A DNA stretch of 64,000 nt from Lepeophtheirus salmonis (Eukaryota; Arthropoda; Copepoda; Siphonostomatoida; Caligidae). The stretch spans positions 30,260,002 to 30,324,001 of the forward strand of contig NC_052139.2 in NCBI RefSeq assembly GCF_016086655.4, written 5' to 3'. The position numbers and the translations under genes were made by a program. Position 1 is the stretch's first letter, and each line of letters starts with the position of its first letter. The notes under the pieces were generated by a model. The model saw nothing but the letters and a program-made list of their open reading frames with translations. It did not search any database and was not told the DNA's origin. Below are positions 11,561 to 23,235 of this stretch, piece by piece.

Positions 11561-11877
11561 ATAAACTTTTAATTTTCTTTGCTCCATAAGAACTATTTTT
11601 TTAATTAGTTTTATATTGTTTTGATAATAAATACACAAAAAGAAGAGATCTAAAAATAAATGTGCAAATATAGATTTTATGACGAAAACAAAAGACGTAA
11701 TTCAGCTTTTCTTTTCTGTTATTCTTTTCTATATTTTAAATAATAATTCAATTATGGATATAACAAAGATGTTTCAAAGGGCCAGCCGTTAGCAGCTTCC
11801 TTGGGACAAAGTATAAATGTTCTACAAAGGCAGGAGGAAAACATTAAAAAAGTGCATAAATACGTCAAGTCTACAAA

Positions 11878-11901
11878 TATGTATATATATATATATATAT
11901 T
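11878..11901. repeat. TA microsatellite
   Basis: ATGTATATATATATATATAT run just upstream of the 11963 SINE fragment. Confidence 0.8.
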
Positions 11902-11962
11902 AGTGTTGGAACGCGGTTCGAGAACGATTTTTGAACTGGTTCGCTCTTGAGTGATTTTTTAG

Positions 11963-12068
11963 TCAATATTTCTTCAAAAAGGTCAGATGGAACTGCACTA
12001 TATAGATATAAGTAAAGATAATAATATAATATATGATATAGAAATGGTTTTTGAAGTCCATATATGAG
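11963..12068 (-). repeat. SINE, 3' part only
   Basis: The complement reads ATGGACTTCAAAAACCATTT..TTTACTTATATCTATATAGTGCAGTTCCATCTGACCTT. This matches the tail half of the SINE at 61921-62134 (GTGGACTTCAAAGAAGATTT..CCATCTGACC). The tRNA-like head is missing. Confidence 0.55.
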
Positions 12069-12180
12069 GGAGATCTGAAAAGTTTCAAGACACTTCTCTC
12101 AGCAATGTAACAAATGTCCCTAGGATTTTTTTCTGTAAAATAATTATTCACCTGACACTTTTTATTTTTGACTCAATATC
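12062..12180 (-). mobile_element. Mariner terminal repeat and short 3' coding remnant
   Basis: TATGAGGGAGATCTGAAAAG at 12062 resembles the widespread mariner terminus (TACGAGGGAGGTCTGAAAAG). The adjoining minus-strand sequence reads NNYFTEKNPRDICYIAERS, reminiscent of a mariner C-terminal tail. It is a small fragment abutting the SINE piece. Confidence 0.4.
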
Positions 12181-12330
12181 TCCGAGTTGGATTGACTTAG
12201 ACGCATCAAATTTTAACAAAACAAGCCTTTATATGTTTGCTATTGTTTGAATAAAACCTTTGTTAGTATCAACTGCATGTTTTAAGATTTTTGAGGATAA
12301 AATGAATTAAAATGACTGATTAAATCAATT

Positions 12331-12506
12331 GGGCCGAGTTTCGAAAGTAATTTCTATCCTTTTTAATACTATAGGAACTCTTCTTTGAATCAAAAGGCGC
12401 GTCTATAATTTTTTACTTACTCTTTGAGTGCTCCTACAAATAAATTTGATTCATTATGCGTCAAATGTTTATAATATTGATTTTTCAAGTTTAAGGTACC
12501 CCCCAA
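12331..12506 (+). repeat. Direct repeat R1, copy 1
   Basis: It matches 13841-14017 over about 175 bp with few differences by eye (about 88 percent); shared blocks include TTTCTATCCTTTTTAA and GGAACTCTTCTTTGAATCA. No coding frame is maintained. Confidence 0.7.
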
Positions 12507-12769
12507 ATGAATTAAATCAAATAAGGAGAACTTTCTACATTTAAAAAAGGATTAGAGGAAGTAAAATATTATAATTATATTTAAATTCTTATTAATCAAT
12601 TTGTACCAAAAATAGATGATAATCTTCTATTAGAGGGAGATGTTAACGCATCCACAAACTATCAAATAATGACCAAAAAAAGAGGAAAGAGCACACGCAT
12701 CACCCGCCTTTTTTTCTTTTCTAATCGTTATCCATAGTTTTTTTCTTTATACATAATTCTCTAACATAT

Positions 12770-12815
12770 AATTGTTCAGTGCAACAATCCATCTGACCAA
12801 TTAAAGAAACTTTAG
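12770..12815 (+). repeat. SINE tail fragment
   Basis: CAGTGCAACAATCCATCTGACC followed by AATTAAAGAAAC matches the conserved 3' end of the SINE family. Confidence 0.4.
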
Positions 12816-13369
12816 AAAAATAATTAAGAGTATCAGACTGGTTTTGTATTTTCAGAGCAAAAACCCATCACTAATAAATTGTATACGTGAACAAAAGGCA
12901 TCCGGAAGACACGTCAGTTATCACAGAGCGGCACCATATGGATATTTTTTGTATATTCCAGAGTTAAATAATAGTACAAATAAAAACTTTTTATGATAAT
13001 ATAATTTTTTTGTTGCATTCCTTCATCCCTTTACCAATTTTTTAATACAATAAATATTCCAAATTTGATTACATCTATTACTATACTAAAGTACGTTATT
13101 ATGTTGATGGTATCTATCTTTTTTTTTATTCTTAAGAGGAAATATACATGTATATATATATATACATAATAGTGTTGGATTCGAGTCAGAAAAATGGAGT
13201 TCGAGCTTAGATTTTTTTACTCTTTTAAATTAATGCGATAAATTGCAAACTTTTCAACTTTGAAACATACAGTCCACAAAAATAGGAATAGTCCCAAACT
13301 ATTTTGTACCTGAATTTCAGGATAAAACTCATAGGAACACAGTAGGGATCATTCAATTTATTGAAATAT

Positions 13370-13830
13370 CACCATATTTTTATTACCGTCGGGTTCGGTC
13401 TGAAGTTCCTAGATCGGTCTGTGACCTCGTGGATTTTTATTGGAGCGAACTAATTTGCTCCTGTAGATAAGTTGAATCTGAAGCAGTTTGAAATGAAAAC
13501 AAAAAAAAAAAAAAATGGTCTGATTTAAAATTCGACCTATAACGAGTCAATAATTGAATAATTGGTGATAACATCGTATGAGTTTAAAAATTGTGAACAT
13601 TAGTTGAAATTAAACGTTTTTGTATTTGTACAACTCATACATCCGGATAGGAGAGAGAATCAGTATTTAGTTTGAGACAGAGAAAAATAGGTCTAAAAAT
13701 CGAGACGGAAAAATTCGGTCCACGTTTAGAAAATGATTAAATTTGGATGTGAGGCCTCAATTCGCGGTCTGGACCAAAATATTGGTCCAAATCGATCTAA
13801 AAAAAATCCCTTAAAACCGATTAGACAATA
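13370..13830 (+). repeat. GGTCTG-type interspersed repeat, long copy
   Basis: It is collinear with 25245-25640. It has a head with GGTTCGGTCTGAAGTTCCTAG, a middle with GAACATYRRTYGAMAWTAA and CAACTCATACATCCGG, and a tail with ATTCGCGGTCTGGACCAAAA and TTGGTCCAAATCG. Multiple stops occur in all frames. The class is unknown. Confidence 0.6.
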
Positions 13831-13840
13831 AAATCAATCT

Positions 13841-14017
13841 TGGCCGATATTCAAAAGTAATTTCTATCCTTTTTAACGCTATAGGAACTCTTCTTTGAAT
13901 CAGAAAGGAGCCTTTAAAATTTTTTACTTACTCTTTGAGTGTTCCTACAAATAAATTTGATTCATTATGTGTCAAATGTTTAGAATATTGATTGTTCAAG
14001 TCTAAGCAACCCCCCAA
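13841..14017 (+). repeat. Direct repeat R1, copy 2
   Basis: Second copy of the 12331-12506 sequence, 1.5 kb downstream in the same orientation. Both are preceded by a YCGATTARAYAAT-like stretch and followed by a C-run, so the shared segment probably extends slightly. Confidence 0.7.
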
Positions 14018-14259
14018 AAATATTTCAGGCGAGTTTTAGTAATTTTAATAAAATTATGGGCTTTAGGAACCATATGCAAAGTATGTACGGATTTTTTTGC
14101 CATTTTTTATTCTCACCTCCTTATAAAGTACGGATATTGCGTTCGCAATTTCAAAACCCCTCCTACCTGCGTACATCATTTATTCATATCTCCCATAGTC
14201 AGTGAAAGAAATGCATCAAAACAAATCTTATATCTACAGCAATGAACATCAGCTATTGG

Positions 14260-14500
14260 TCGTGTAATGTCGGAGCTTCAAGATTCCTTCCACAACCGTC
14301 TTAGGGCCCCTCCTATCAGTCCTTTAGACTGCAAGTACCTCGAACTGTCAGAATTAGAAATAATTAAGCCATGAAAAAATAGGGTTGAGTGATTTTTTCT
14401 AGTGAAAAACTTTATAAGTTTTTAGGACTGATAAGCAAGGCCAGAGGAAGCTGAACTGGAGAGGACTGAAGACATCAGTCATAAATAAGGACGAACACAA
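14260..14500 (+). repeat. Repeat R2, copy 1
   Basis: AACTTTATAAGTTTTTAGGA then CTGATAAGCAAG, plus CTGAACTGGAGAGGACTGA, recurs at 26750-26810. The CAGTCCTTTAGACTG palindromic piece has a partner near 26564. It is unclassified. Confidence 0.45.
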
Positions 14501-15223
14501 CACTAGGTTTAAATACTTAATCAAACGTTGACCGTTCCTTTCAACTTTTCGTCGCTTAACATTATAGAACCTATTTTAAAAAGCTTCTGATGATGAGTCT
14601 GATGTTATACATAGCATTCAAGATCACAAGGGTACAAAAGTCTAGAGTGACAATCTTGTTGGGTCCTCCAGTGGCAAAAGTCCAATGTTGTGTCCTCCAC
14701 TTCCTCGAGAGGCTCTGTTAATGAGCCTCCTTAAGGAAAAGCTAAAAGAGCTATTTAAAATGTTCGCAACTTCCTATACAAACTGATGAGGGCAAAGAAG
14801 ATCAGCAATCCATTGGGTTTTTACCTCCGTTGTCGTTGCTTCTTGACAGTTTGCAAGCAATAATATTTATTTAATATTTAAAAACACAACATCGATTACA
14901 AATAATAATTACTTAATGGAGCTCTTATCGGTGTTTTATGATATTATTTCTTTATGATAGCCTGTTAGAAAATTGTAGAGTTATTTTATTCCTCGAGTTC
15001 GAGTAATACTCCATACCACCACTAATAAAAATATATGTAAAGGGGGAGAAGGGTCTCTTCTCCCCCCTTTATTTTACTTCTTTGTATTTTTGGATCTCAT
15101 AAATTACTCATTCTGCTGATAAATAAAATATATTATCCCTGCGTACATATAAAATATTCTACTTTTTTTTACATATGTAATATGTAAAAAAAAACTAAAT
15201 ACATTTTTTTTTTTTTTCAAGTA
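14501..15223. other. Gene-free intron stretch
   Basis: There is a GGGGGAGAAGGGTCTCTTCT-CCCCCC palindromic patch around 15040-15066. Nothing else is supported. Confidence 0.4.
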
Positions 15224-15594
15224 CAAATGTGGCCCTGTCAACACAAAAGCAAGCACGAATTATTATGATCAAAATGAACTATGAATTATATTTGTATAAT
15301 TAAAAAAATAACTATTGTCAATTTCTATGAACAAATCATTCTTATTAACACTTTGCAGTGAAGAAATTGATGGATTTCATATGAAAGGGGCCTTATCGGG
15401 CCCAATATTAGTCTATTTAATCAAATAAAGTATCTAAGCTATAGTTAACAATGTTGTGTATCTCAACCCATTCCAGAAATTTGAATAACAAGCCCATAAT
15501 TGACTCAAATAATGGCCAATATGACGTATACAAATAATTTTTTATTTCCTTGATTTTTATTCAAGATTGTTTCTATGTTGACGCACCACAAATA
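15224..15594 (+). repeat. Family A element, single unit, good ends
   Basis: The left end reads CAAATGTGGCCCTGTCAACA then CAAAAGCAAGC; the right end reads CAAGATTGTTTCTATGTTGACGCACCACAAATA. The complement of the right end matches the left over about 30 bp, which is what defines the family's terminal repeats. TA precedes (15222-15223) and follows (15593-15594). The internal GGGCCCAATATTAGTC, ACTATAGTTAACAAT and CCCAGAAATTTGAATAA-type landmarks are all present. Confidence 0.75.
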
Positions 15595-15819
15595 CCCCGC
15601 GTGCTTATTATAATCATTCATGCTCACTCTCAGATTTCGTTTGTAAAGTCAATTACAGGATTATTTTTTTATAAATAAACTTATATTGCAAAGTAAGTAA
15701 TTGAAGAATGTTATTTAATTTTCCCTGAAGGCGTCTCTTTGTAATTGGTGGAACAGCAAATCTAATTATAGGTTTTATATTCATTTCCCTTCAGAAATGC
15801 ACTGTTCGTTCAAAGAGGC

Positions 15820-15945
15820 TTTCTTGTCTACGAAGAAGGATCCACAGAACATCCTATTGTTTGTTCAATATGATTATCCCTTCGGGATATTGATCATCAT
15901 AGTGTGGTCAGTCAGTATTGCAAAATGGAGCATAAAATTATCTTT
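15820..15945 (+). repeat. Repeat R3, copy 1
   Basis: GAGGCTTTCTTGTCTACGAA..GATTATCCC..ATCATCATAGTGTGGTCAGT resembles 17460-17560 (GAGGTTTTCCTGTAAAGGAT..TACCATCATAGTGTGGTCAAT). The 61-codon frame starting at 15797 overlaps it and is probably chance. Confidence 0.4.
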
Positions 15946-16221
15946 AAAAAAATGTTTTCCAATTTATTTTCTTAAAATATAAAATATGCTGAATTAATTT
16001 CAAATTAAAAAAAGCGACAGAATAAGGCTTGCAGATTTATTTTTAACCTAGGCTAAACTCAAGGCCTCCAATGTATATGTCCCAAAATCGTGATGCCCCC
16101 CAGAATTGGACTAAATGCCATCTCATAGAACAATATTACCTAAATTTAGCCAACAAGGATCAATCTTTACCCATTTCTATCAGAATAACTTAACGCCAAT
16201 AACTTTTTTAGTATTCTTTTA

Positions 16222-16440
16222 ATTGGAGTTGCACTGATTAAGTATAAATAAACATTACGTTTATCCATCTGACATAGGATTGTCTATGAAGTTCATATAA
16301 ACTAATTATATTTCCTTTTTTAGAAACGACACAGCCCGAATCTATGCACATCGAGTTCAAGAGAATAATTTCTCCTGAGCGCATTGAGATACCCATTTAC
16401 ATTGCTCAAAGTTATTAGGCATCAACGAACAGACAAAAAG
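16222..16440 (-). repeat. SINE copy with tRNA-like head
   Basis: The complement shows GGGTATCTCAATGCGCTCAGG, a decayed A box, then ATAGATTCGGGCTGTGTC, a decayed B box. The tail AACGTAATGTTTATTTATAC and CTTAATCAGTGCAACTCC follows. The order is the same as in 61921-62134, with considerable divergence. Confidence 0.6.
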
Positions 16441-16564
16441 ACATTCAAACTTTGTTTTAATAATATAGAAGATATCTTAAGTAGAGTGATCATGTATGAC
16501 GGAGAGTAACGCTGAGGCGTGTTGAACTCGGGGTAGAATTGAAGATTGGAGGCATTCCAGCCTA

Positions 16565-17225
16565 CAGGGTGCACAAGCTATCGATGCCGCCACTTTGGCG
16601 CACTCTCTTAGCAAACACAGATACTAAGGGAGCTGATTTTGTTTTTTGGATAGTTTTTTTCTCATAAATTCGTACTCCCAAATATTTGGACAATGGGCTC
16701 CTTGGAAATTGCGCCGGAAGTGTCTAAAAAACAATTGCTCGAACTCTGGGACTCAGTGGGACGTTCGTTCACAACGTTAGGAGGGAATTTGAGGCCTCTT
16801 AAGGACTCGGCTCCCAGCTAACACCAAGACCATTCTAACAACTTCATCATGCCGGATTTTTGACCGCCAAACTCGTTTGATCTGAATCCGATATTGTTGT
16901 GTTTTTGTATGTGATGCTATCAAATGACAAACCAACCGAACCCCCTGAAACACCAAAGACGAACTCATTAGTCGGATCAAGAAGGAATTCCAGGATTTGT
17001 CAAACGACCAAATTGGGTAAGGCCTATTTGCGCTTTTAGTCTCGTATACAGACGGTAATTGAGGCTGGAGGTGATTTTATTTGAATTTTATTGAATAAAA
17101 TAAATTAGAATTCCTCAAACTTTTCAGAATCTGGTTTTATTTTTTAATCTGATAACTGATAGAAGTGAAAATTGTGCTTGAAAAAAAAACCAACCTTTTC
17201 GCGCACAGATAGCTTGCACATCCTG
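16565..17225 (+). mobile_element. Internally deleted mariner-like element with both inverted repeats
   Basis: TA at 16563-16564 and 17226-17227 flanks CAGGGTGCACAAGCTAT and, on the other strand, CAGGATGTGCAAGCTAT. Inside, plus-strand 16700-16815 looks like the beginning of a transposase (EVSKKQLLELWDSVGRSF). From 16845 it reads MPDF*PPNSFDLNP (third-Asp region) and ends RIQTVIEAGGDFI. The first and second catalytic Asp motifs are deleted, and there are stops and frameshifts. The minus-strand frame at 16777-16980 is a shadow. Confidence 0.78.
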
Positions 17226-17449
17226 TATATGGCTTTGCTACATAAGAAGTAGGTTTTCTTTATTTCCTTCATTTCAGGGCTGATCTAATATAACTTTATG
17301 ACAACTAAGGATCTTGTCAAATTGACAAGATCACCAAGTTCCTCTTCCATCCATTTTATTTTTACATACGAGTTGAAAATATATTAGTCATCACTGTCTC
17401 CTCTAGATATCTTGGCTAAACTGATAATACCGGTGAACCTTAGCTCACG

Positions 17450-17565
17450 TTCGTATAATGAGGTTTTCCTGTAAAGGATCAACCAAGGACCCCTACATTA
17501 TTATTACCCATTCTGGATGATTACCATCATAGTGTGGTCAATATCGCGAAATGAAAGCTAATTAT
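17450..17565 (+). repeat. Repeat R3, copy 2
   Basis: Partner of 15820-15945, sharing the ATCATAGTGTGGTCA core and the preceding GAGGTTTTCCTGT-like head. Confidence 0.4.
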
Positions 17566-18389
17566 ACATCAATCATTCATTAGTACGAGTGTTTTTGTAC
17601 TCCTCCGTCTCTTCTAGCCATATGTATGTACATATTTTCATGATTTAATGATGACAAGAATTTCCCAACATTTAATTAGACTTTTTGTATTTTCTTACAA
17701 CGCAGCGTTTAAACAAAGCAATTTAATTCGAATCTATCAATTGTCTACACATAACTAAGGGGGGAGGAATGATGTAGGGTGGAGAAGGAAGGAACATAAT
17801 AATAGCCCTGGAACACGCAATGTCTTCGTCTTTTTATCCATCCATGTGTTTTATAAATATATAACGTATGTGGGAGAGAAAAATGATTATTGATAAAGCT
17901 CCGATGAAAGACTAATTCTTTTATTGACAAGTTACAAATATAATTAATATTTTTCTTTCTGGAAAAATATATATTATAATATTTACACGATATACAATAA
18001 GCATATTGTATATCTTATTCGCCAAGCTGATAAAATATTCAACGTGGAGCTCAGAGGGTGGGGCGTTACGTCACTTACTACAAACAATGTACAATGTATG
18101 TCATTTGTTGTAAGCTCTCAATATTAATACATATTTAACTCACCAAATCAGTGATTGAATAACGTTCATGAATTATTTGAGTGAGATTATTCCATATCAA
18201 TTCATGAGACGGATGTAATCCAGTACAGAGTCATCCACAGGATATATTTTCATATCTTCTTTCATGATAATTTTGTCTTCCATAATTTTACAAAAGTTCC
18301 TTGATTGGGATGGGAGGCTACAATACAGACGCCCCTACACTAACAGATCTCACAGATTTAGCACATTTTTAAACCATTTCCTTATACTT
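17566..18389. other. Gene-free intron stretch
   Basis: AT-rich with no recognised feature. Confidence 0.4.
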
Positions 18390-18800
18390 ATAAGAAGGAG
18401 ACGTCTTATTGACGTCATAGCGTATGAGTGGTTGCGTGTTTTGTCACAATCTGTCTCTCTGGTCCAGTAGTCGGTACGATATCAAAGTAAAACCTGATGA
18501 TAAATATCGAACCTATAATATAAAAAGGCAACAGAAATGTCATGCTCCAAAATCTTCAAGAGTCGAAAGTCTATGTTGTGAAAATGTGTACGCACAATCA
18601 CTAAGAGAAGATGAATTGCCTAGCTGTTATCACGAATATTGGTTAAATTATGACCAACAAAGGAAAAATTACTCAATAATTGTTAATAACGTTTCCCAGG
18701 TTACAAAGGCAATTCTAATTCAACCAATCAACGTTCAGAAACACGCTGATTAGGAGACAAATAGCAGAAGTTTCGACAGCTGACAACCAAATACACATTA
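18390..18800 (+). repeat. Composite interspersed repeat R4
   Basis: GACGTCATAGCGTATGAGTG..CAATCTGTCTCTCTGGTCCAGTAGTCGGTACGAT matches 24170-24250 (GTTATAGTAGATGAGTGGTT..CAGCAGTCGGTACAAT). The far part, 18700-18800, matches the tandem units at 8855-9240. The 109-codon frame over 18424-18753 is a product of this repeat and resembles no protein I know. Confidence 0.5.
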
Positions 18801-19226
18801 AAAAGGTGAGGACTCAAAAATTAGAATCCTCTTTGAGACCGTCTATCCTCAGTTCAAAAAGTCTGACAATTTTGTACTTGGCACCATTCAAAAGAACTAA
18901 CAAGAAGCTCAAATTGAATCTCGATTTTGTTTTTGGGCTATCGAAAATGTACGAGCAACATGAAAAACGGTAGAGGGGAAAAAATTCCATCTCCGAAAGA
19001 GAAGATCTTCGCATTGGACACTTTTCTGAAGAGGATAAAGGATCTCTTCTTGACTAAATTATTAGCTCAGGCCAAGGAAACCTTCAGGACCAAACATCCA
19101 ACTCAGATCATGCTAAATTGTCTAAATTTTGAGTCCTCCCCCGTATATTTTGGTTTTAAGAACGCAATGCTCTCCTACCATCTGATTTTGAGCCTTTTAT
19201 CCCCCGTGTTTCATTTCAGAAGATAA
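18801..19226 (+). other. Unassigned, slightly less AT-rich block
   Basis: Two overlapping frames exist: 18927-19226 plus (99 codons, basic) and an alternative frame reading SKSLTILYLAPFKRTNKKL. Neither has a recognisable domain or good splice sites at both ends. It could be an eroded exon or pseudogene, and I cannot decide. Confidence 0.25.
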
Positions 19227-20466
19227 GTTGCGAGATACAATAAAAATCAGCATCATCATGTGTGTGGGTCTATAATTGTATGTCAACAGCAACTGTTTAC
19301 TAGCATAGAAAACTATAAATAAGTGCTTAGAAGATGTGTACATAAATACTTGACAGTACATAGATAAATAGTCAATAAGTATCAGCTGTACGTTGTATGT
19401 ACAATAAATAAATCTGTCTGTTTGAAATACACAATAAAGAGACTTTAAGTAGAAGATACAATAAACGTTTTTACTACATTTTTCATGGTGCACACTGCAC
19501 AGAGCAGATGAATTAAGAATTAATAGTTACGTACAATCATCTCAGGCATGATTGTATATTCAGGGATTTGTGTAGAATGTATTTAATAATATAATCTTGT
19601 GTAAATAAACAAGTTGTGTGTTGAGGTCTTATTATTCAGCTATTGATTATATCAGTTGTATGTTTGTATTGAACAAGAAATGAAGAAATCAAACAAAGGC
19701 AGAGGAAACCCCTCCCCCTTTTCATTATTTGCAAAGTTTTTTTCCATTAATGAACGATAATTACCCCTGTAAAATGAAATAAAATAATAATGAATTCTTT
19801 GTCTACCCGAAATAAAAACAAAGATCAGACAATGAAGCTTAACTCTCAATCATTTCTACTCGTGATGGGACGATGAAATGGAATCGATTGGACTGTTTAA
19901 TTTGATATTTAAATTCTTAAATATTTGTATTTATTTTCCTAATTCCCTATTTATTGCTTTTGTAAGTTATGAAAAAATCCGTCAAGATACAAAAAACGAT
20001 CATTTGAACTTGTTAATTGAGTCCTTTCATTTTATAAATATTCTACTATAATAATTTATGATAAAAATGCTCGCAAACTTGAAAGAAACAAATCCAACAG
20101 TAACTAAACGTGAACAAAAGTGTTCAAAACACATACAGTCCGTAAAGGATGTTGTTATTTTAGGGGAATCATTTTTGTTAAAGTAAAGGCAATTTATTTT
20201 AACAATTGAAATTCTAAGAAATTTATAGCAAAAGGATATTTTTTTAACTATTATTTAAAATATTAAAGAATCGAAAGATACATCCGGAATATTTACGAGA
20301 ATTGCATTGGAATCGGCATCGAAACTTCTTCTTTTTTTTTTTTTTGAAATCGTTCCATCATTAATTTCCACATATATATGTGTTCCGTCAAGATCAAAAC
20401 AATCTTGAACACAAACCAAATGAAGGAGAAATTTATAATTTCGATATTTACTCCACATATTATTGC
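19227..20466. other. Gene-free intron stretch
   Basis: GTGATGGGACGATGAAATGGAATCG at about 19863 is similar to 43502 (GTGATGGGGCGACTAATCGGAATCG), so a short interspersed repeat begins there. Otherwise nothing is seen. Confidence 0.35.
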
Positions 20467-21150
20467 CTGTAAACGCAATAGCAATTTAAAATGGCTATTC
20501 TCAAAATTGACTTTGGACTAAATTTGTATTTTTCCACGAATTATTATCCATTTCTATAAACCAATTATTATCATTTGCCCGTTGGGAGCCTTGCAAATTA
20601 TAGTCTTAAAAAGTGTACCTAAATAATTGATATATTCATATTTAAGTGACCATATCGGGGCCAATATATGTATCTTAAATATAAAAAGTTTTTAAACTAT
20701 AGCAAGGATTCCTGTGTCTTTGAATTCATCCCAGAAATTTGAATAATAAGCCTTCTATTGACTGAAATATGTCTTTGAAATCTTGGCGTCTATGGATGTA
20801 GAAAAAAAGTAAAAAAAATAATTTGGATTTTCTTTTATTCTTGATTTTGTTCAAGATTGTTTCTATGTTGACGCAGCACATATGTACATATAGTCGAATA
20901 TTTTTATATAAATTGTTGAGTCAATGATAGACTCTCTACTCAAATTCGAGGGATGAGCCAGGAGTTTTAGGAATAGTTACGAACTTCTAATTGATTGAAG
21001 AGACATACTCTGTATATTTGCCTTTTTTTACGTTACTTTTAAGAGTAATTTTCGATGCACTTAAAGGATTAATAAGTATGATTTGTTGGTTAGAAATTGA
21101 CGAATTATTGTCGAAGAATATAAATCATTCTAGCGGGCTTTTGCATTACC
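20467..21150. repeat. Family A copies in opposite orientation
   Basis: 20467-20885 is a plus-orientation unit: GTAAACGCAATAGCAA start, CATATCGGGGCCAATATATG core, and TTCTATGTTGACGCAGCACA then TATGTACA end. 20925-21150 is a minus-orientation fragment (ACTCAAATTCGAGGGATGAG, TTAATAAGTATGATTTGTTG, GACGAATTATTGTCGAAGAA) ending in a decayed terminus GCGGGCTTTTGCATTAC. Together they make an inverted arrangement. Confidence 0.6.
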
Positions 21151-21749
21151 CTAACTCCAATTCAAATGATGTATTTTGTGAAAGAGCTGGTGTTGAAAAA
21201 AAAAAAATCAAATCTTATTTTTTTTAATGTAAATTATTTATAATAATAATAATGAAATAAGCTTGATAAATTATAAACTTTGTATAAAAGTGTTGACAAA
21301 TAAAAATTAGGCATGTGTCATTCCCAACGTTCAAGGTTATACAATAGGCAATCATTAATTATCAACTATATGCTGAGCGCCTTACAACTGTACAGATGGA
21401 TTTTCGATATAAAAAATATGGGTATATTTAATATTGATATTAAATGAAGGATATCAGTATCGATACCAAAGAGTCAATATTGATTTTGGAAGTGAAGCCA
21501 TGGGCTTAAGATCTATACGAGGATACTCTGACAAGTTTTCGACCTCAACATGTAGATGTCAACAGTCAAAATTAAAAGTTAGTAACCTTTAACTGGAATC
21601 TGAGACGTTACTCACCAAAGTTATTTGAATGACTTGATGTGGGTCTTCTTTTTTTTTTGTGAAAATGGGCAAAATCGAGTAGCAAGCAGTCATTCAATAA
21701 ACCTTTAAGTAGATTCAATCAATAACAGACATATGACGACTTGTTGTGT
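21151..21749. other. Gene-free intron stretch
   Basis: Nothing recognised beyond A- and T-runs. Confidence 0.35.
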
Positions 21750-22075
21750 TAAAATTAATTAATATATTTTTACTCAATATATTCATAGAAGCCCATATGT
21801 TATATATGACATAATGAGTCAATTATAGGCTCCGAATTCAAATTTTTTGTATCAATTTTAGGTATAGTTTGGAACCTTTATAATATTTAAAGGCTTATAT
21901 TAGCCAAGATATGACCTTTGACAATCAATTTTGACTACTTTAAGAGTGCATTTGGGGGGGGATTGATAAGAATAATTTGTTTATAGAAATAGAAAATTAA
22001 CTTGTTGTTGAAGAATACAAATGTAATCCACATTTAATTTTAAAAATTAATCATTGGCTTTTGTGTTGACGATGC
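21750..22075 (-). repeat. Family A element, single unit
   Basis: It has ATAGAAGCCCATATGTTATA, TGAGTCAATTATAGGCTC, AAGGCTTATATTAGCC and a clear terminus GGCTTTTGTGTTGAC at 22056-22070. The other terminus near 21740 is decayed. Confidence 0.65.
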
Positions 22076-22309
22076 CTACAAGTATATTTAAACCTGCTTG
22101 AAAAAACGATAATATACATATTTATTAATTGAAACTTACGGTCTATCAAAAATATATCCCTCTATTGTCGATTTTTATGATATATCTTACCCTAAAATGT
22201 GTTATTACATTGTTATAAATTCTTATTTCCATATTGTAGAAATAAACTAATTATTACAATGGAAAAAATAAAATATTCTTCTCTAATAATCCTACTTTTA
22301 ACGTCCCTA

Positions 22310-22530
22310 ATCGATCAAATATATATATATATACAAATCTAACCATTTTTAGAGATTTTATATACATATTACTTTAATTTACTTCAAATATCAGTATTTA
22401 TCATTGGCATTCAGTAGTATTCAATGCAGATGTAAAAAAAAATTTATTATTCAAGCCATTTGATGGAGTTTCATACAGATTTATCTTTTTAAAATATCAA
22501 CTTTGAGCCCCAAAGCATCATTGTAGAATC
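22310..22530 (+). repeat. Direct repeat R5, left copy
   Basis: AAATATCAGTATTTATCATT, GATGGAGTTTCATACAGATT and AAATATCAACTTTGAGCCCC occur in the same order at 23060-23225. The pair brackets a possible mariner fragment. Confidence 0.55.
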
Positions 22531-22699
22531 TTATGATTATATTGTATACTAAAATTAACTATTGTGTTGGAATTAATAAGATAATTTCCTTTAAATATTC
22601 TGCTTTAATTATAACTAATCGATTAAATAAAAAATACATACTTAAATGTTAAAAAAATTTCATTTATATTTTTGTGTTTGGTGAATTGTTACAGGTTTC

Positions 22700-22985
22700 C
22701 GAAATGGAAGTAAAAATGAGAAAATTCAATGTATTCGTCTGTATCACTACGACCAAGGTGAAAAAGCGAAGAAGAGGCCAAAAAAAATTGGTTTATTTAT
22801 GGACCCAGTACAGTAGTATCAAATGCGATAGCAAAGCGGTGGTTCAAACGATTCCATATTCTTGTAATATGAGCAATGGACATGTGAGCACTTATGCCTT
22901 TGTCCAGGAACTGAAGATTAGCCGGAAAAACGTATGGAACCATTGTAATCGGAAATACTATGTTCCCCTTTTAATGTCAAAATAA
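22700..22985 (+). mobile_element. Possible mariner transposase N-terminal fragment
   Basis: Across two frames the plus strand reads IRLYHYDQGEKAKKRPKK and then NWFIYGPSTVVSNAIAKRWF-KRFH. This recalls the start of a mariner transposase (a helix-turn-helix ending in a WF-x-RF motif). The continuous 103-codon frame mixes these with noise. No terminal repeats were identified. Alternatives are chance similarity or another DNA-binding element. Confidence 0.35.
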
Positions 22986-23019
22986 AGCAAAACTTAAGAA
23001 CATTTACTTGCCTATTTGA

Positions 23020-23235
23020 TATATACAAATCTGACAATTTTGAGTACATTTTACACTGATTCATGTACAATGTAAATATCAGTGTTTATCATTGTGATTC
23101 ATTAGTATATAATCCAAGTGTTAAGTCTTTTTTATCCTTAAAGTCACTTAATGGAGTTTCATTCAGATGTATTACAAATTTGTCCATTTTATTTAGTAAA
23201 AATATCAAGTTTGACCCCCCAAAAGACGCATTTCT
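23020..23235 (+). repeat. Direct repeat R5, right copy
   Basis: Counterpart of 22310-22530: AAATATCAGTGTTTATCATT, AATGGAGTTTCATTCAGATG, AAATATCAAGTTTGACCCCC. Confidence 0.55.

Noticed and set aside
18927..19226. 99-codon plus frame as a gene
   Set aside because: No recognisable domain and no clear flanking splice sites; kept only as an unassigned block.
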